Assembly: GCA_021464525.1 (NCBI GenBank) | Contig: JADRCO010000504.1 | Location: 1-32,296 of the forward strand | Source of the DNA: Rhizophagus sp. LPA8_4_AMF | Taxonomy: Eukaryota; Glomeromycota; Glomeromycetes; Glomerales; Glomeraceae | DNA: 32,296 nucleotides | Reading direction: 5' to 3' | In this document: piece after piece, positions 20,172 through 31,099 of the stretch | How positions within the stretch are numbered: the stretch's first letter is position 1 | Layout of the letters: each line of letters begins with the position of its first letter | Made by a program: the position numbers and the translations under genes | Notes under the pieces: model-generated | What the model was told of the DNA's origin: nothing | Seen by the model: only the letters and a program-made list of their open reading frames with translations | Databases searched by the model: none

Positions 20172-21335
20172 GTCGGTATTACTAACGACTACAGTTATCG
20201 CACAACACCATCATATGTTGCTTTTAGAAATTCTTATTGGTGACAGTCTTATTGATCGTAGTTTCTACAATTTTGACGTCCAATCTGGCATGTTTTATCT
20301 AAAAAAATGGTTTAAACAAAATGAAAAAAAAGAGTTATATCTATTGAAGAATTTAATAATCGAGGAATTTTTTTTTATAAATATTATTTATCATATGAGC
20401 ACTAGCAGTTTAAGAATGAAAGATTATATAACCGTACTATGTTCTCAAAGACAAATCACATCCGAAGAAATTGCATCTATGTTGCTGGAAAAAATGAGAG
20501 AAATCGCGGAAGATTGCCTTGGTTGACAAATTAAAAGTGCCGTGATTACATACCAACTCATCTTAATATTTCTCAATATCAAGCTATAAAGGATACTCCG
20601 ATTTGAATATAATTCGTGTCATTAATTCTCCAACTACGGCGGCTATTGCTTACGGGACGATCATGGAGAACAAAATGTTGATTTGTGTCGTAGTACCTGT
20701 AACGTCTCTTTCTTAAACTTTGATGAAGAACTTTTTTTTGAAATAGAAGCCGCTTCTGAGAACGATCATATTGATGGTGAAGACTTCGATAATCGTCTTG
20801 TAAGTAATTACATACAAGATTTCAAGGCAAATTTTAAAAAAATTCGCGTACTCTTTGTTGTTTTAAATCTCATTGCGAACGTGAATGTACATTTTTATCG
20901 GTTCAAGTTTTCATTAAAGTTGTTTCCCTTCTCGATTGTATCGATTACTCTACTTCTTTAACACGTGTCAAATTCGATGAATTAAATCATGATTTTTCCA
21001 AACTTATTGGAAAGTACTTCGAGGAACTAGGATTGAAAAATTAATTTTATGAAATTTCTTTGGTTGGTAGCTCAACACGCACTCCTGTAATCCAAAGGCT
21101 GATATCTGAACTTTTCAATGAGAAAGAATTAAACAAATCAATTAATCCCAAAGAAACAGCAGCTTCTGGTGATTTTCTTTTAAATGATGTTATCGCTTTG
21201 TCTCTTTGTATCGAGACTTCTGATGGTGTCATGACTCCGCTTGTTAAGCGTAGTTAAGAAATATCGTGCAGAAAGGGGAATATTTTACAAAAAATGCTAG
21301 TACGAAATAGCTTTGATAGTTACATAGTATAGTTC
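20172..21335 (+). pseudogene. HSP70 (DnaK-type chaperone) pseudogene
   Basis: HSP70 blocks appear in order: NDYSYRTTPSYVAF (20187 on), DVQSGMF, ITSEEIASMLLEKM (to the stop at 20524), [87 protein letters not shown] and [16 protein letters not shown] (to 21257). These cover most of the nucleotide-binding domain from about residue 45 to 420. The first phosphate-binding loop, the glycine-rich DLGGGT region (here CRSTCNVS) and most of the substrate-binding domain are lost or altered. At least six stops or frame changes interrupt it. A possible tail, YNMKDKLDNTIESQLHG, lies at about 21427-21480. It is a dead copy, probably from the large HSP70 family of these fungi; absence of recognisable introns could mean retrocopying but also simple decay. 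Confidence 0.85.
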
Positions 21336-21480
21336 GCGTAAGTTTCTCTACTAAAATCTTCTCTGCTTAGGTGATCATATTCATAAATTTTCATCCTTAT
21401 ATTATATATTGAATTTAGTACCTCTATAATATGAAGGATAAACTTGATAACACAATAGAAAGTCAATTACATGGCTTAAT

Positions 21481-23624
21481 AATAACAAAGAGGCGGAGAA
21501 GGATGAATATGAACATAGGCAATAACGACCCAATAGCGATGTGACTTTATGGCACAGATGGAATGCCATATGTGATTTGATGCATCTGGCACTTATCTGA
21601 TTAAATTTCATATTAATTTAATTTTTTTATCGATTTAGTTAGTTTGGCTCTTGCAATGGTCGGTCAATTCCATTAAAAATTTCCGTAACAAAGACGTCTC
21701 CAAAAGGAAAAAGGTCATTTAATAAAGAAGATATACAAAATAAGAAATCACTCTTAATAGTATACATTGTTGTAAGCCTAATGCAGTTTTATATTGTCTT
21801 TTGATTTATGAAAAATTTATTAATAATATAGTAGATATTTTATTTCGGACTTATCGGACTTAGAATTTTATTGGTACAAATAATTAAAAATACAATATCA
21901 AACATTCGGATGGAAAAATTATCCTCCGAGTTATTAGGATTTGCAGCTATTGTTTAAGGGATAAATTTTAAACCAATAAAATTAATTATACAATTATACA
22001 TAACATAGCAAATACCGCAAATACACTTCTAAATGGAAGCATTAATAAAGTGATATTGCAAGTCAGGAAACCGACATCGGAATGATCTGATCATACAAAA
22101 TTCCTTAATGTGAAAAATTATTATAAAGATTTTACAAAAGAATAAAAGAATGTTGGAATTTTTTCTTTTTTATTCGTAAAATCGGTTTGATAGATTATTC
22201 TAATGAATGAAACCAAGTATTAAAAATAAATCAAATATCAAATATCCTGAATTGTCATTTGTTTATACATTGAAACGGCTACTTCGGTTTTTTTTGGTCA
22301 TCAGACATTATAGACTAAACTTATACAGTATGATATTAATCAGCTTTTATTGATAATTTATTCATTTAAAATCATCTTCAATGAGTCATTATTGTTTCAT
22401 CCTAAATAATTAAGGCGCGGATAAACATATTTTACGATAATGAACCTTCCATCGCGCTATTATTTATGTGACACCCCATGAAACCTGATTTGATTATATT
22501 ATTTTAATACGTTGTTCAAAACTGATCACAATCATACTTTTTATAACTCTAAATAATGCTGCGCATGAGTCCAGATTAAATATAAAAAGCAGCTATTATT
22601 GATTGATTGCAAGTCGTATATGTCTTTCATATGCCAACCATAAGTTTATATGAACATTTAAGCAATTAAGATTTAGGTAAATACTGTCCTATGGTTAATT
22701 GAATTATATTATTTAATTTCGTGCTAATAAATTATAAATCAAATATAATATTTTAAACTAATTTGATTCAGATTCAGCTTCTTAAGATTTTAACAATTAA
22801 GATATGAACAAAGAGAAACCCGCTTCACTCGAGCCACCATCCGCAGCCGCAACTCACTTTCTTAATCGACTTCTATCGCGTTATCTAACCAATTAATTAT
22901 CGTATTATTTTCGAGCCTAACTCGATCCACTTTGTAAATAAATTTATATTTATAATATTTGTTGTATTTTTTTTTTTTTTTTGAAAATTTTACTAATTAT
23001 TTTAATTATTTTATTTAATATTCAGTCCACTTTTTTTTTTTAATTTAATTTGTTTATTATTTGAATTGTATATATTTAATTTTTGTAAATAATTTCATGT
23101 AGATATAAAGTATTAATTTATAAATTTATAGATTGTTTTCTAAATATGAAAACATATAATAATGTTCAGTTCTTTTTTTCTTTATTTTTCGTAGTTTTTT
23201 TTCGGTTGACTCTACTTCGATATTCTGTTTGTGTTGTAAATAAGATTTAATAAACTCGTTCGTCGTAAAAAAAACTGCAAAAATTAAATGTGTAAGTAAA
23301 TTGGTCGAAAATTTGGTTTGTTACTTTGAAATATATATAAGATCTAGTGGTATTTTTAAAATGTTTGTCGCCAGCGTGAAAGATCTTTGTTTGCGTATGT
23401 CTTTCTTATAACGTCTTTTCTTATAACATGTGAAAGCCGAACTCCTGAAATTATTCGTTTTATTATCTCGGAATGTGTTGTTATCAAACAAACCTTTATT
23501 CAATGTGACTTTTGTCATTAATTTTGAAACTTTATACACAGGTTTCTTTCATATATAGTACAAACAGGGTATAACTGAAACTTGATGACTTAACTGGGTA
23601 TATAATATTAAAAATTACTCATTA
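21481..23624. other. Intergenic, AT-rich
   Basis: No gene is recognised. A less AT-rich island at 22804-22930 holds a 30-codon frame, listed separately. A 72-codon minus-strand frame at 23321-23539 has no known domain and is not called. Confidence 0.35.
22804..22896 (+). CDS. Small open reading frame in a GC-richer island, 30 codons
   Basis: MNKEKPASLEPPSAAATHFL, then NRLLSRYLTN, stands in a 120-bp island of clearly higher GC in AT-rich DNA. It looks like a first exon or a scrap of a coding exon; no splice donor directly follows. Family unknown. Confidence 0.2.
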   Translation: MNKEKPASLEPPSAAATHFLNRLLSRYLTN

Positions 23625-23718
23625 GTCCGAAGTGTAACGAAGGACTATATAACTTTTATGCAAAGGTCACACTAAAATGCGTCCGGCACGTGACGTCGTG
23701 ACGAACAGCACTTCGGAC
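23625..23718 (+). mobile_element. 94-bp MITE with GTCCGAAGTG ends and TTA target duplication
   Basis: The ends are a perfect 10-bp inverted repeat, GTCCGAAGTG and CACTTCGGAC, flanked on both sides by TTA (23622-23624 and 23719-23721). A 3-bp TTA/TAA duplication is typical of PIF/Harbinger transposons, so a Harbinger-derived MITE is the best guess. The interior has CACGTGACGTCGTG, itself partly palindromic, and no coding capacity. Decayed relatives lie at 12929-12990 and perhaps 5829-5853. Confidence 0.7.
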
Positions 23719-23869
23719 TTAATAACGGTTTCGGTTATTGGTTATTATAAGTTAAATATAATTACTCATATTGGTCATATGATAAAAAATAAAAAATTAC
23801 GCGAAAAAATTACTCATGTAACACATAATCTTGATGAGAGTTTTGTCATGAGTATATAATTAAATCTTT

Positions 23870-24243
23870 TTATTTTCTTTTCTTCTTTTTTTTTTGTCTT
23901 CTTCTTTTTATCCTCTTTTTTTTTAAGTCTGTCTTCTCTCTGTCTAGGTCTCTCTCCCTTTTCTTTACGTCTTCCTTTAGGTATGTGGGTTGGGAGTGTG
24001 GGTTTGTGTGTAGGTTTGTGTGTGGGTGGCGTATGTATGGTTGCTTTTTTTCCCTTCTCCCTTTTCCCTTTCGTTTTCCCCTTGCCCTTTCCCTTTCGTT
24101 TCCCTTTCCCTCTCGTTTTCCCTATCCCTTTCGTTTTCCCTTCCGTTTTCCCCTTGCCTTTCCCTCTCGTTCCCCTTTCCCTCTCGTTTTCCCCTCCCTT
24201 TCCCTTCCCTTTCCCTTCCGTTCCCCTTCCGTTCCCTTCCCCC
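23870..24243. repeat. Long pyrimidine/purine-asymmetric low-complexity tract
   Basis: Three blocks follow one another: a C/T block (23870-23982), a G/T block with GTGGGTTTGTGTG-like repeats (23983-24043) and a block of CCCTTT and CCCTTTCGTTTT units (24044-24243). The minus strand is therefore an almost pure purine tract with many GGGAAAGGG runs. Frames of up to 145 codons occur on both strands here, but only because few stops can form; their Lys/Arg/Gly/Glu or Phe/Pro/Ser make-up is not evidence of a gene. The tract could form triplex or G-quadruplex DNA. Confidence 0.8.
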
Positions 24244-24280
24244 CTGATCAATGTTGCTGCACCTCAACGTGGTGATCAGG
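24243..24280. repeat. Hairpin-forming palindrome at the end of the pyrimidine tract
   Basis: CCTGATCA (24243-24250) and TGATCAGG (24273-24280) are perfect inverted repeats, with an inner pair GTTG/CAAC, so the 38 bases can fold into a two-step stem-loop. A second partial palindrome, GACTTGGCTAAGTC, follows at about 24300. Together these higher-complexity sequences may be one end of an unidentified mobile element. Confidence 0.5.
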
Positions 24281-24314
24281 TGACAACAAGTTTTTAAAAG
24301 ACTTGGCTAAGTCA

Positions 24315-26292
24315 GCAACAAATAGTAATTACATACAGTATTACATAAGCCATAAATCGATTTATTCGCTTCATTAATTTATTAAATTGATTTCATATAA
24401 ACATAACTAAATAAATAATTTGATATATCTAATTTTTAAGATTATTTGATTTTGCAAAGTTTTTTCATGATAACATTCTTAGGACTAGAACGTTGAAGAA
24501 ATTTTAACATTCAAATTTAAACAATGATTTTCTAATAGATAATGTAAGTTTATTATATATATCAAATTGACAGTGATTCAGTATTGATTGATGAAATAAT
24601 GACTAAAAATTTCTGAATAATATTTGTTCTTGATGTGAAAATCCTATGATTTATAGAATAATTCTTGTATTTGGATATTCAAATAGTGAATTATATTCTT
24701 CATTAACTTTAATATTATTAAATATCAATAAGTTTTGATTGATTATTTAATTGATTTATTATTAAGTAAGTTTTAAATAATGTGATTTTTTTATAAAAAT
24801 TAAAATACAAACTGGATTTATAACTTATACACCAACTGTAAAACTTTCAAATCTACATATTATCTGCTATGTGTAATTTTGTCTGCTCTAAAAGTTTACT
24901 TAATATGAAAAAAGATTTAGAATGCTGATTTTTGATTTTAATATTAGCATATAATTGCAACTTCCAAATTATTTATCATTAAAAATTAAACAATTGACGA
25001 ATCAGAATTTTTTTATCGTATAGAAAAAAACAGATTCCTATTCGGTAGTCTGTTGTACTCTTTGTACAATATGTTTTTATGAAAAACCCCTCCTCTAAAA
25101 ACAAGTAGAGTAGTAAGGCTTAATATAATAAAAAATAATAAAATTTAAATGCTAGTGATACACATTTTTTTTTATATTTTCTATAATAAGGTGACCCATA
25201 AAATCCCGGTTAAACGATCATCAAAACACTTGTTGCAAAGTAGACTCTTTTTTGGGTTGTGATCTACCAGAAAACTTTGCTTGCGAATTCTTGCGAATTT
25301 AATAGCTTAGATTTAGATTATAGATTTAGGAATAAGAATAACAAATCTGAATCTTAAATCTATGAGCATAATGCCCACTCTCCCTTCTATTGAATCAATG
25401 GCTTATATATAGTTTTTTTTGTTATGTTACGAGATGTTACGCACAGAAAAAAAAAAAGAAAATTTATTACTATGCAATTTGTTATGCAAATAAATAAATA
25501 AATAATCAGTTGTTTCTATCATATTTTCTTTGATGTTAGACATGTGATTGATTTACCGATCGTTGAGATGTTGATAATCAAATTTTTTTTATTTTTCTTT
25601 AAATAAAAAAAAGCCGGTACAAAAAAGGATTATATAAAGAACAAATTACGCTATTATTTTAATCTATATTATTGGTGAATTTGGTGAATCAATATAAAAA
25701 AACTGGTATAAAAAAATTTCTTTTTGTTTTTTCCCAACTTTTTAGCTCTTAAATTCCATTAATGCATAATTTATAATAAATGAACCAGATAGCATCATAC
25801 AAACAATGCTTTTTGATCTAGGTTATTTATAGAGTGAAAATGAAGATTAAAATATTTTTTATTTTCCATAAATGCATAAAATGAATGAATTGCTAAATAG
25901 AAAACTTTTCATGTCAAATTCATATTTTTTTATTTTGAATAACCATATACATTATTTTTGATTAAAAAAAAGCTGTATCATCTAAATGGGTATAAATGTA
26001 TAAAGTAAAATTAGTTTTCTTTTATAAAAATAAAAATCATATTTTTAAAAAAATTTACAAATTTTTTTTTTAAAAAATCATATTAAAAAAATCACATAAT
26101 TGAAAAAATTTATAAAATCTAATCAAAAAATTTGTTTTATTGACTAAATGACTAATGTTTGTCATCTCTAATAAAAAATCCTTCAATTCTCTGTTCCTTC
26201 TACTCAAAAGTTAAGAACTGACTTGATATCTATATTCTTAACTTTTTGTGTAGTTAACCCTGTTACCATAATTGGTGTTGAAGTTATTCCTG
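24315..26292. other. Intergenic, AT-rich
   Basis: No coding sequence, structured repeat or element end was recognised. Long A and T runs are common between 25900 and 26100. Confidence 0.4.
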
Positions 26293-26538
26293 TCAGTGTT
26301 TGCATTGACAATGTTTTAGTAATGTTAAGCCAGTTCTTTCAATGTTTTCAGTGTTTATAATAATGAACAATACAGTATGTATAAGAGTAAGCAGAAGGAT
26401 TCTATAACAAGAAACTACACAAACTAATCCAACCAGACGTGAGTAGAGTGCAGCAACTCCTTTTGCATACACAATCAAACACGAGTAAAGATTATACAAA
26501 AACCAAATTTCTCTTTTGTTAAAACCAGGAATGAACAC
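26293..26538 (-). CDS. Hypothetical hydrophobic frame, 81 codons
   Basis: The frame MFIPGFNKREIWFLYNLYSC continues through hydrophobic stretches (VGLVCVVSCYRILLLTLIH) and lies in sequence richer in GC than its flanks. No family is recognised and no promoter or splice signal supports it. It may be a piece of an unidentified repeat. Confidence 0.2.
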   Translation of the reverse strand: MFIPGFNKREIWFLYNLYSCLIVYAKGVAALYSRLVGLVCVVSCYRILLLTLIHTVLFIIINTENIERTGLTLLKHCQCKH

Positions 26539-26544
26539 ACACGA

Positions 26545-27080
26545 ACACTCTCCGGGACTGCAACAAAGCAGAGCATTATTTATAATAATTTTATTACATA
26601 TTGTGATATAACAAGAAAAATAAATAAATAACTATAATAAATAAAATAAACATAATAAAAATAACTAATAAAATAACTATCACTAATAAAATATATAATA
26701 TAATAATTATGTTAACGATGTATGATCTACATGTTATATCAAACATATTAAACATTTAAAACATTCGTGACATTGATATTGTTGTTTTCTTTTTGGCAGG
26801 TAAAATTTTTTAGACATGATCGTCGATCACGTGACAGTAATAATAGGTAAACCATTTATTAAATGCGCCTGGACCGTGCCAACTTTGACAAATGTTTAGC
26901 ATTTACCTTCTTAATTATATAATTTAATTTATTATTTTAATATAAATTTTTTTTTAATTTATAAAATTAAATGCCATATTGTCTTTGCTGTTCCAATGTA
27001 TCATGGAAATGGCCTTAATAATAAAATTAAAAATAATTTATTTTAAAATATTTAATTATAGATAATTCAATAATTCCTTA
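26545..27080. other. Intergenic, AT-rich
   Basis: Mostly AT-rich sequence. A 120-bp stretch of higher complexity (26770-26890) holds CGATCGTCGATCACGTGAC-like palindromes on one strand or the other; no element ends could be defined. Confidence 0.3.
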
Positions 27081-27250
27081 TGCTTATTATCTTCTTTCTA
27101 GGATCATGTTTGAAATTCACAATAGAACATTCAACCTTTCCATCTGTGAATATATCTGGGAATAATAATGGTTCTAAGTTAGGATCATGAGCTGAAATTG
27201 GTATCCATAGGTTTTCACTTTCTTGGATGAAGGCTGCCATTAATCTGGTA

Positions 27251-29975
27251 TAGGGATTGGAATCAATTCTACCAAATCAAATTAATCAAAAATCGAATCG
27301 TATCTATAGAATAGATTAATCGAATCTAAAAATCGAATCTTAATAAATCAATTTTTTTTATATTTTAGCGCAGCAAATATCATCATATTACTTCTATAAC
27401 TGCGATTCAGTAAAAAAAATGATATCAGAATTATCAGATTTCTAAAAAAAGAGTCAATTTTGATGATCAACATAAATATTTGTACAAATAACGTCATATA
27501 TGAACTTTATTTCATTTTTTTCCCACCATTACAAAAAACATGGCTACTACTACGTGAAACAAGCATAGGCAATTGGCTAAAGAAGCTGAAAGACAGATAT
27601 TAGCACAAGAGGAAGAGAGTGATACTGATTCTGATTATAAAGCAACTAATTCATCTCAATCAGAAGAAGAAGCAAGTGACCAAACCATATCTGATAATGA
27701 TGTAATTAATATATCTGATGATGATGCAGATATTGGCATCAATGAAAATGTTTCAAAAAAAAGAAAACAACCCAGTAAAATTACAAGACCCAAATCAAGT
27801 TGGATATGGAAGTTTTTAAAGAAACTGAAGATGGTGCTAAAGTTATTTGTCTAATTGAGGGCTGTAAAAAAATGCTTAAATGGTGTGGCTCTCCAAGTTC
27901 AATGAAAACACATTTGTCAGGTACACACCATATTACCAAAGGTATTGCAGTGAGTTATTTAGAAGCATTACAAAAAGGTGATCAAGATCTTATTAATAAT
28001 ATAATTGAAGAAGAAAAATCTAAATTACATCCTTATTCTAAACAAGAATCATTAACTAAAAATGTGATTGGGTTTGTTATTGGTACAGTACAGCCTTTGA
28101 GTATTGTAGAAGACAAAGATTTTATTAAAATGGTAAATGGATTTGATTTATTTTACAAGGTTCCTTGTACAAAAACTCTTAACGAATTTTATTAGCATAT
28201 GAAGCAGAAATAGAAAAAGTTAAGAATCAACTTGTACAATTAGAAAATATTTCTTTAACATTGGATGCTTGGAGTTCATCAGTACATATACCCTATATAG
28301 GTGTTACAGCACATTGGGTGACATCAAAATTTGAACCATGTGAATTACTTCTTAGTATGAAAGAACTGCCATATCCACATAGTGCAACTGAGATTCAGGA
28401 ACATTTAATTGATTTGTTTGATGATTGGGAAATTAGTTCAAACTATTGTAACTGATAATGGTTCAAATGTAAAGAAGGCATGTAGTAACATGAATATTGG
28501 TGAAAGAATTCCTTGTACTGTGCATACGCTTTAATTAAGTGTTAGAAAAGGATTGGATATAGCAAAAGTGTTGATTAACAAATGTAAATGTCTTATTGCT
28601 TTTTTAGCAAATGATAAAAAGAAACAACAACTAAGAGAATCACAGATCTATTTGTTTCAACAACAAAAATTACAAAAAAAAATAAAGAAGAATTAGAAAA
28701 AGAAGCTGAAGATCTTGTTGCCCTTGATGTAGTAAAAGCCAATAATACTTGCTGGAATTCAACATTATATGCATTTCAAAGACTTATCATTCTTAAACCA
28801 ATAATTTCAATGTTAAAAGCTTCTTTAATTAATGATAGAAGTTCACGTATTTGCAAGGAGGGCGAAAAATTGGAAGAATTGTATCCAACTTCAGATGAAT
28901 GGAAAATAATTAAAGAAATAGTAAAACTTTTGAGTCCCTTTGAAAGTGTAACATGTCTTTTAAGTGGTGCAGCATATCCAACTATTGGTTTAATATATCT
29001 GAGTTTATGTAATTTAAAAGAAATTCTTGAAACTGAATTTATTTTATCATTTGAAACTGATATAGCAGAAAATTGTAGAAAAGCAATCTTAGAAGATTTA
29101 TGATCAAGATGGGAATTCTCTCAGGAACTTTGTTTAAAAGGATCATTTCTTGATCCTCATTTTAAAGGCTTAGATTTTGTTTCTCAAGAAATACGTGAGG
29201 AAATTATTAATCAATTATAAACAGAATATGAAGTTCTTAAAATGATTCAATTCCTAGTGTTCCTGTGAGATGTAATGAAAATCAGAGTAATTTAACAACA
29301 ATGACCAGCTTTTGGAAGAAAAAAAATGAAAGAAATGTAACTCCAATAAAGAATGAAGTTCAGCATTACCTTAATTTACCAGAATTACCAGTTCTTGAGG
29401 AGTATGATTCCTTTACATGGTGGACTACAAATAAAGCTCAATATCCTATATTGTATAAAATGGCAATGAAGTATCTTTCTATTCCAGCCACCTCTGTACC
29501 ATCAAAAAGACTTTTTTCTGATGCTAATAATTTAGTTACTCCTCAAAGAACTCGCTTAGATTCAAGTATCATTAACAAAATTATGTTTTTAAAAAGAAAC
29601 AGAGAACATGTAAACATATTTGCAGTGAAAAAATAACTCATTAAATTGAAAATGAATTAGTTTTTTTTGATAAGTTTGTATTAAACATTTTAAAATATCT
29701 AAATAAATAAATTTATTATAAAATAAAGCTCATTTATTAGTTAAATTTATTAGTTAAATCCACTTAAAATTTCATGCGTCAAGATCATCAAAATTGCTGC
29801 GCAACAAATGAAAAAAATTTGATTGGCGCTGTGAAATTATTATACATAAATTCGATTAAGATTCGATTAATCGAAATTGAAAATTGAATCACCAAATCGA
29901 ATCTTGGATTCAATTAATCAAATCTTTAATCGATTCTCAAGATTCAATTTTTGATTGAATCGATTCCAATCCCTA
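27251..29975 (+). mobile_element. hAT DNA transposon, full-length but inactive (2,725 bp)
   Basis: The ends are inverted repeats of 19 bp with one mismatch, TAGGGATTGGAATCAATTC and GAATCGATTCCAATCCCTA. They are flanked by a perfect 8-bp target duplication, ATCTGGTA, at 27243-27250 and 29976-29983, the hallmark of the hAT superfamily. Both subterminal regions carry many copies of AATCGAATC/GATTCGATT, probably transposase-binding sites. The perfect duplication suggests a younger insertion than the two MITEs, although the transposase gene inside is broken. The element sits in an older minus-strand reading frame. Confidence 0.95.
27540..29636 (+). pseudogene. hAT transposase, broken
   Basis: The original start is probably the ATG at 27540 (MATTT, then TGA at 27555). 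An acidic N-terminus (QEEESDTDSDYKA) leads to a BED zinc finger: WIWKF, C and C in VICLIEGCKKM, H and H in SSMKTHLSGTHH. The RNase H-like catalytic region shows TLDAWSSS (first Asp), IVTDNGSNVKKA (second Asp), PCTVHTL (CxxH) and CWNSTLYAF. The C-terminal dimerisation domain is well kept: SFTWWTTNKAQYP, KYLSIPATSVPSKRLFSDAN, TPQRTRLDSS, ending AVKK at 29636. Breaks include in-frame stops at 27555, 28532, 29101 and 29218 and frame changes near 27815, 28185, 28430, 28680 and 29240. The first stop is a CGA to TGA type change. It cannot make active transposase but may still be moved by a related enzyme. Confidence 0.93.
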
Positions 29976-30319
29976 ATCTGGTATAATGAAAGTCATCATT
30001 TATTATGAATTTTATAAGGGAAATCAGAGTTTAGAACTATTGTATTGAGAGAATTAACCACTTGTTTTCTTATTTTAGTCGTTCATTACTTTGTTTAATG
30101 TATTTAAAGCAATTTTTTTTATACTTGCAGCCCATTATTAGGCACTTGGGTATCAGATTAAATGTGTCTAGCTATTGGATTTGTGTTTTTATATTCAAAA
30201 AGTTGTGATGATAAGATGTAAGTGAATGGACAAATTTATTAGTTTAAAGTTATGCATATCTTGAGTATGTTTCTTGATAAATTTGATCATAAATATGTTT
30301 TTTTAAATTTTTCTATTGT

Positions 30320-30400
30320 TTTATATTTGGATTTCTGTTAAAGTGGTGAAATGATCTCTCCTTGATTGATTCCAATTTGTATGTTGTATAAGTCACTCTA
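30320..30400 (-). pseudogene. Fragment resembling a LINE reverse transcriptase
   Basis: The minus strand reads SDLYNIQIGINQGEIISPL before a stop. LINE reverse transcriptases of these fungi have a closely similar segment (GIDQGExISPLLW) in the palm domain. Only this piece is convincing; the neighbouring sequence has many stops, and the expected YxDD-type motif was not found. The assignment is inference from one motif. Confidence 0.35.
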
Positions 30401-30539
30401 TTTTTTAAGGAATTTGCCACTATATTATCTAAGAAAATATAAAAAGAAAAAATGAAAAAGAAACTATGAAATTTGTAGTATTTAAACTATAATTATTTCA
30501 TGTGGAATATATGTATGATAGAAGTTACTTGATGTCCAT

Positions 30540-31060
30540 ATGATCCATGCATATTGCTTTTAAGTGGTTTTCCATCCTTTTCTTTGACAAAATGTGACAG
30601 TTTCCATGTCCTTTTTATATGAATCAGCTTCTGGAAGGATGTAGAAATTCTAGCTTTTGCTGCTCATTTGGCTTAGCTAACACTCATTATTTGAATAAGA
30701 TGTAGAGAAACATGGTGAGAATCCATTTGATGCTTTTATTTTTGGTATTTTGTTTGTATTTCCTTTTTTAAAACATTTTTTTGATGGCTTTTATATTAAA
30801 ATGTGATTTGGATAATTGGTTGATTTGAATTATTATTGGTATATATGTATTTGCATTATTTATTTAATAATTTGCTTTTGTGTATTGTGATAATAGTTTT
30901 TCATTAAAGTTCTTTATTTGTTTGTTTAATGATTTACGCAAATATTTATTATCAAATTGAAAATGTGATAAAATTCCATCATCTTCTTTAATAAGCATTC
31001 CTATTAACTTGCTATATATCAAAAAATTGTAAAGTTGCTTTAGTTTTTTTTTTGCTGAAA
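30540..31060 (-). pseudogene. Minus-strand coding scraps of unknown family
   Basis: Several pieces read as protein on the minus strand: KEDDGILSHFQFDNKYLRKS, with LNKQIKNFNEKLLSQYTK (about 31050-30900); KPSKKCFKKGNTNKIP, with KIKASNGFSPCFSTSYSNNE (about 30790-30685); and SYKKDMETVTFCQRKG (about 30625-30575). Stops and frame changes lie between them. They share strand and base composition with the RT-like piece and the frame split by the hAT element, so all may be parts of one old retroelement or gene. The family is not recognised. Confidence 0.3.
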
Positions 31061-31099
31061 TCCTCTTTTAATAAATTGATAATTATCATTGTTTAAAGT

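Larger units (their letters stand above)
27081..30075 (-). pseudogene. Decayed minus-strand reading frame split by the hAT insertion
   Basis: Left of the transposon (27250 down to about 27085) the minus strand reads TRLMAAFIQESENLWIPISA, then HDPNLEPLLFPDIFTDGK, VECSIVNFKHDPRKKII and a stop. Right of it (about 30070 down to 29984) it reads KQVVNSLNTIVLNSDFPYKI, then after one frame change NDDFHY. Across the target site, counting ATCTGGTA once, the frame is continuous (NDDFHYTRLMAAF), so the hAT element landed inside a coding sequence. The LEPLLFPDIFxDGK pattern recalls the N-terminal region of Helitron proteins, but I am not sure; a LINE or a host gene is possible. Confidence 0.4.

Noticed and set aside
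21047-21232. Minus-strand frame of 61 codons
   Set aside because: Antisense of the conserved HSP70 blocks LVGSSTRTP to MTPLVKRS.
23814-24297. Five overlapping long frames on both strands (up to 145 codons)
   Set aside because: They arise from the pyrimidine/purine tract, which rarely forms stop codons; the composition is pure low complexity and no start context, splice site or domain is present.
26160-26600. A solo LTR around the GC-richer patch
   Set aside because: No TG...CA ends with a matching target duplication could be defined, and no primer-binding site or coding parts lie nearby.
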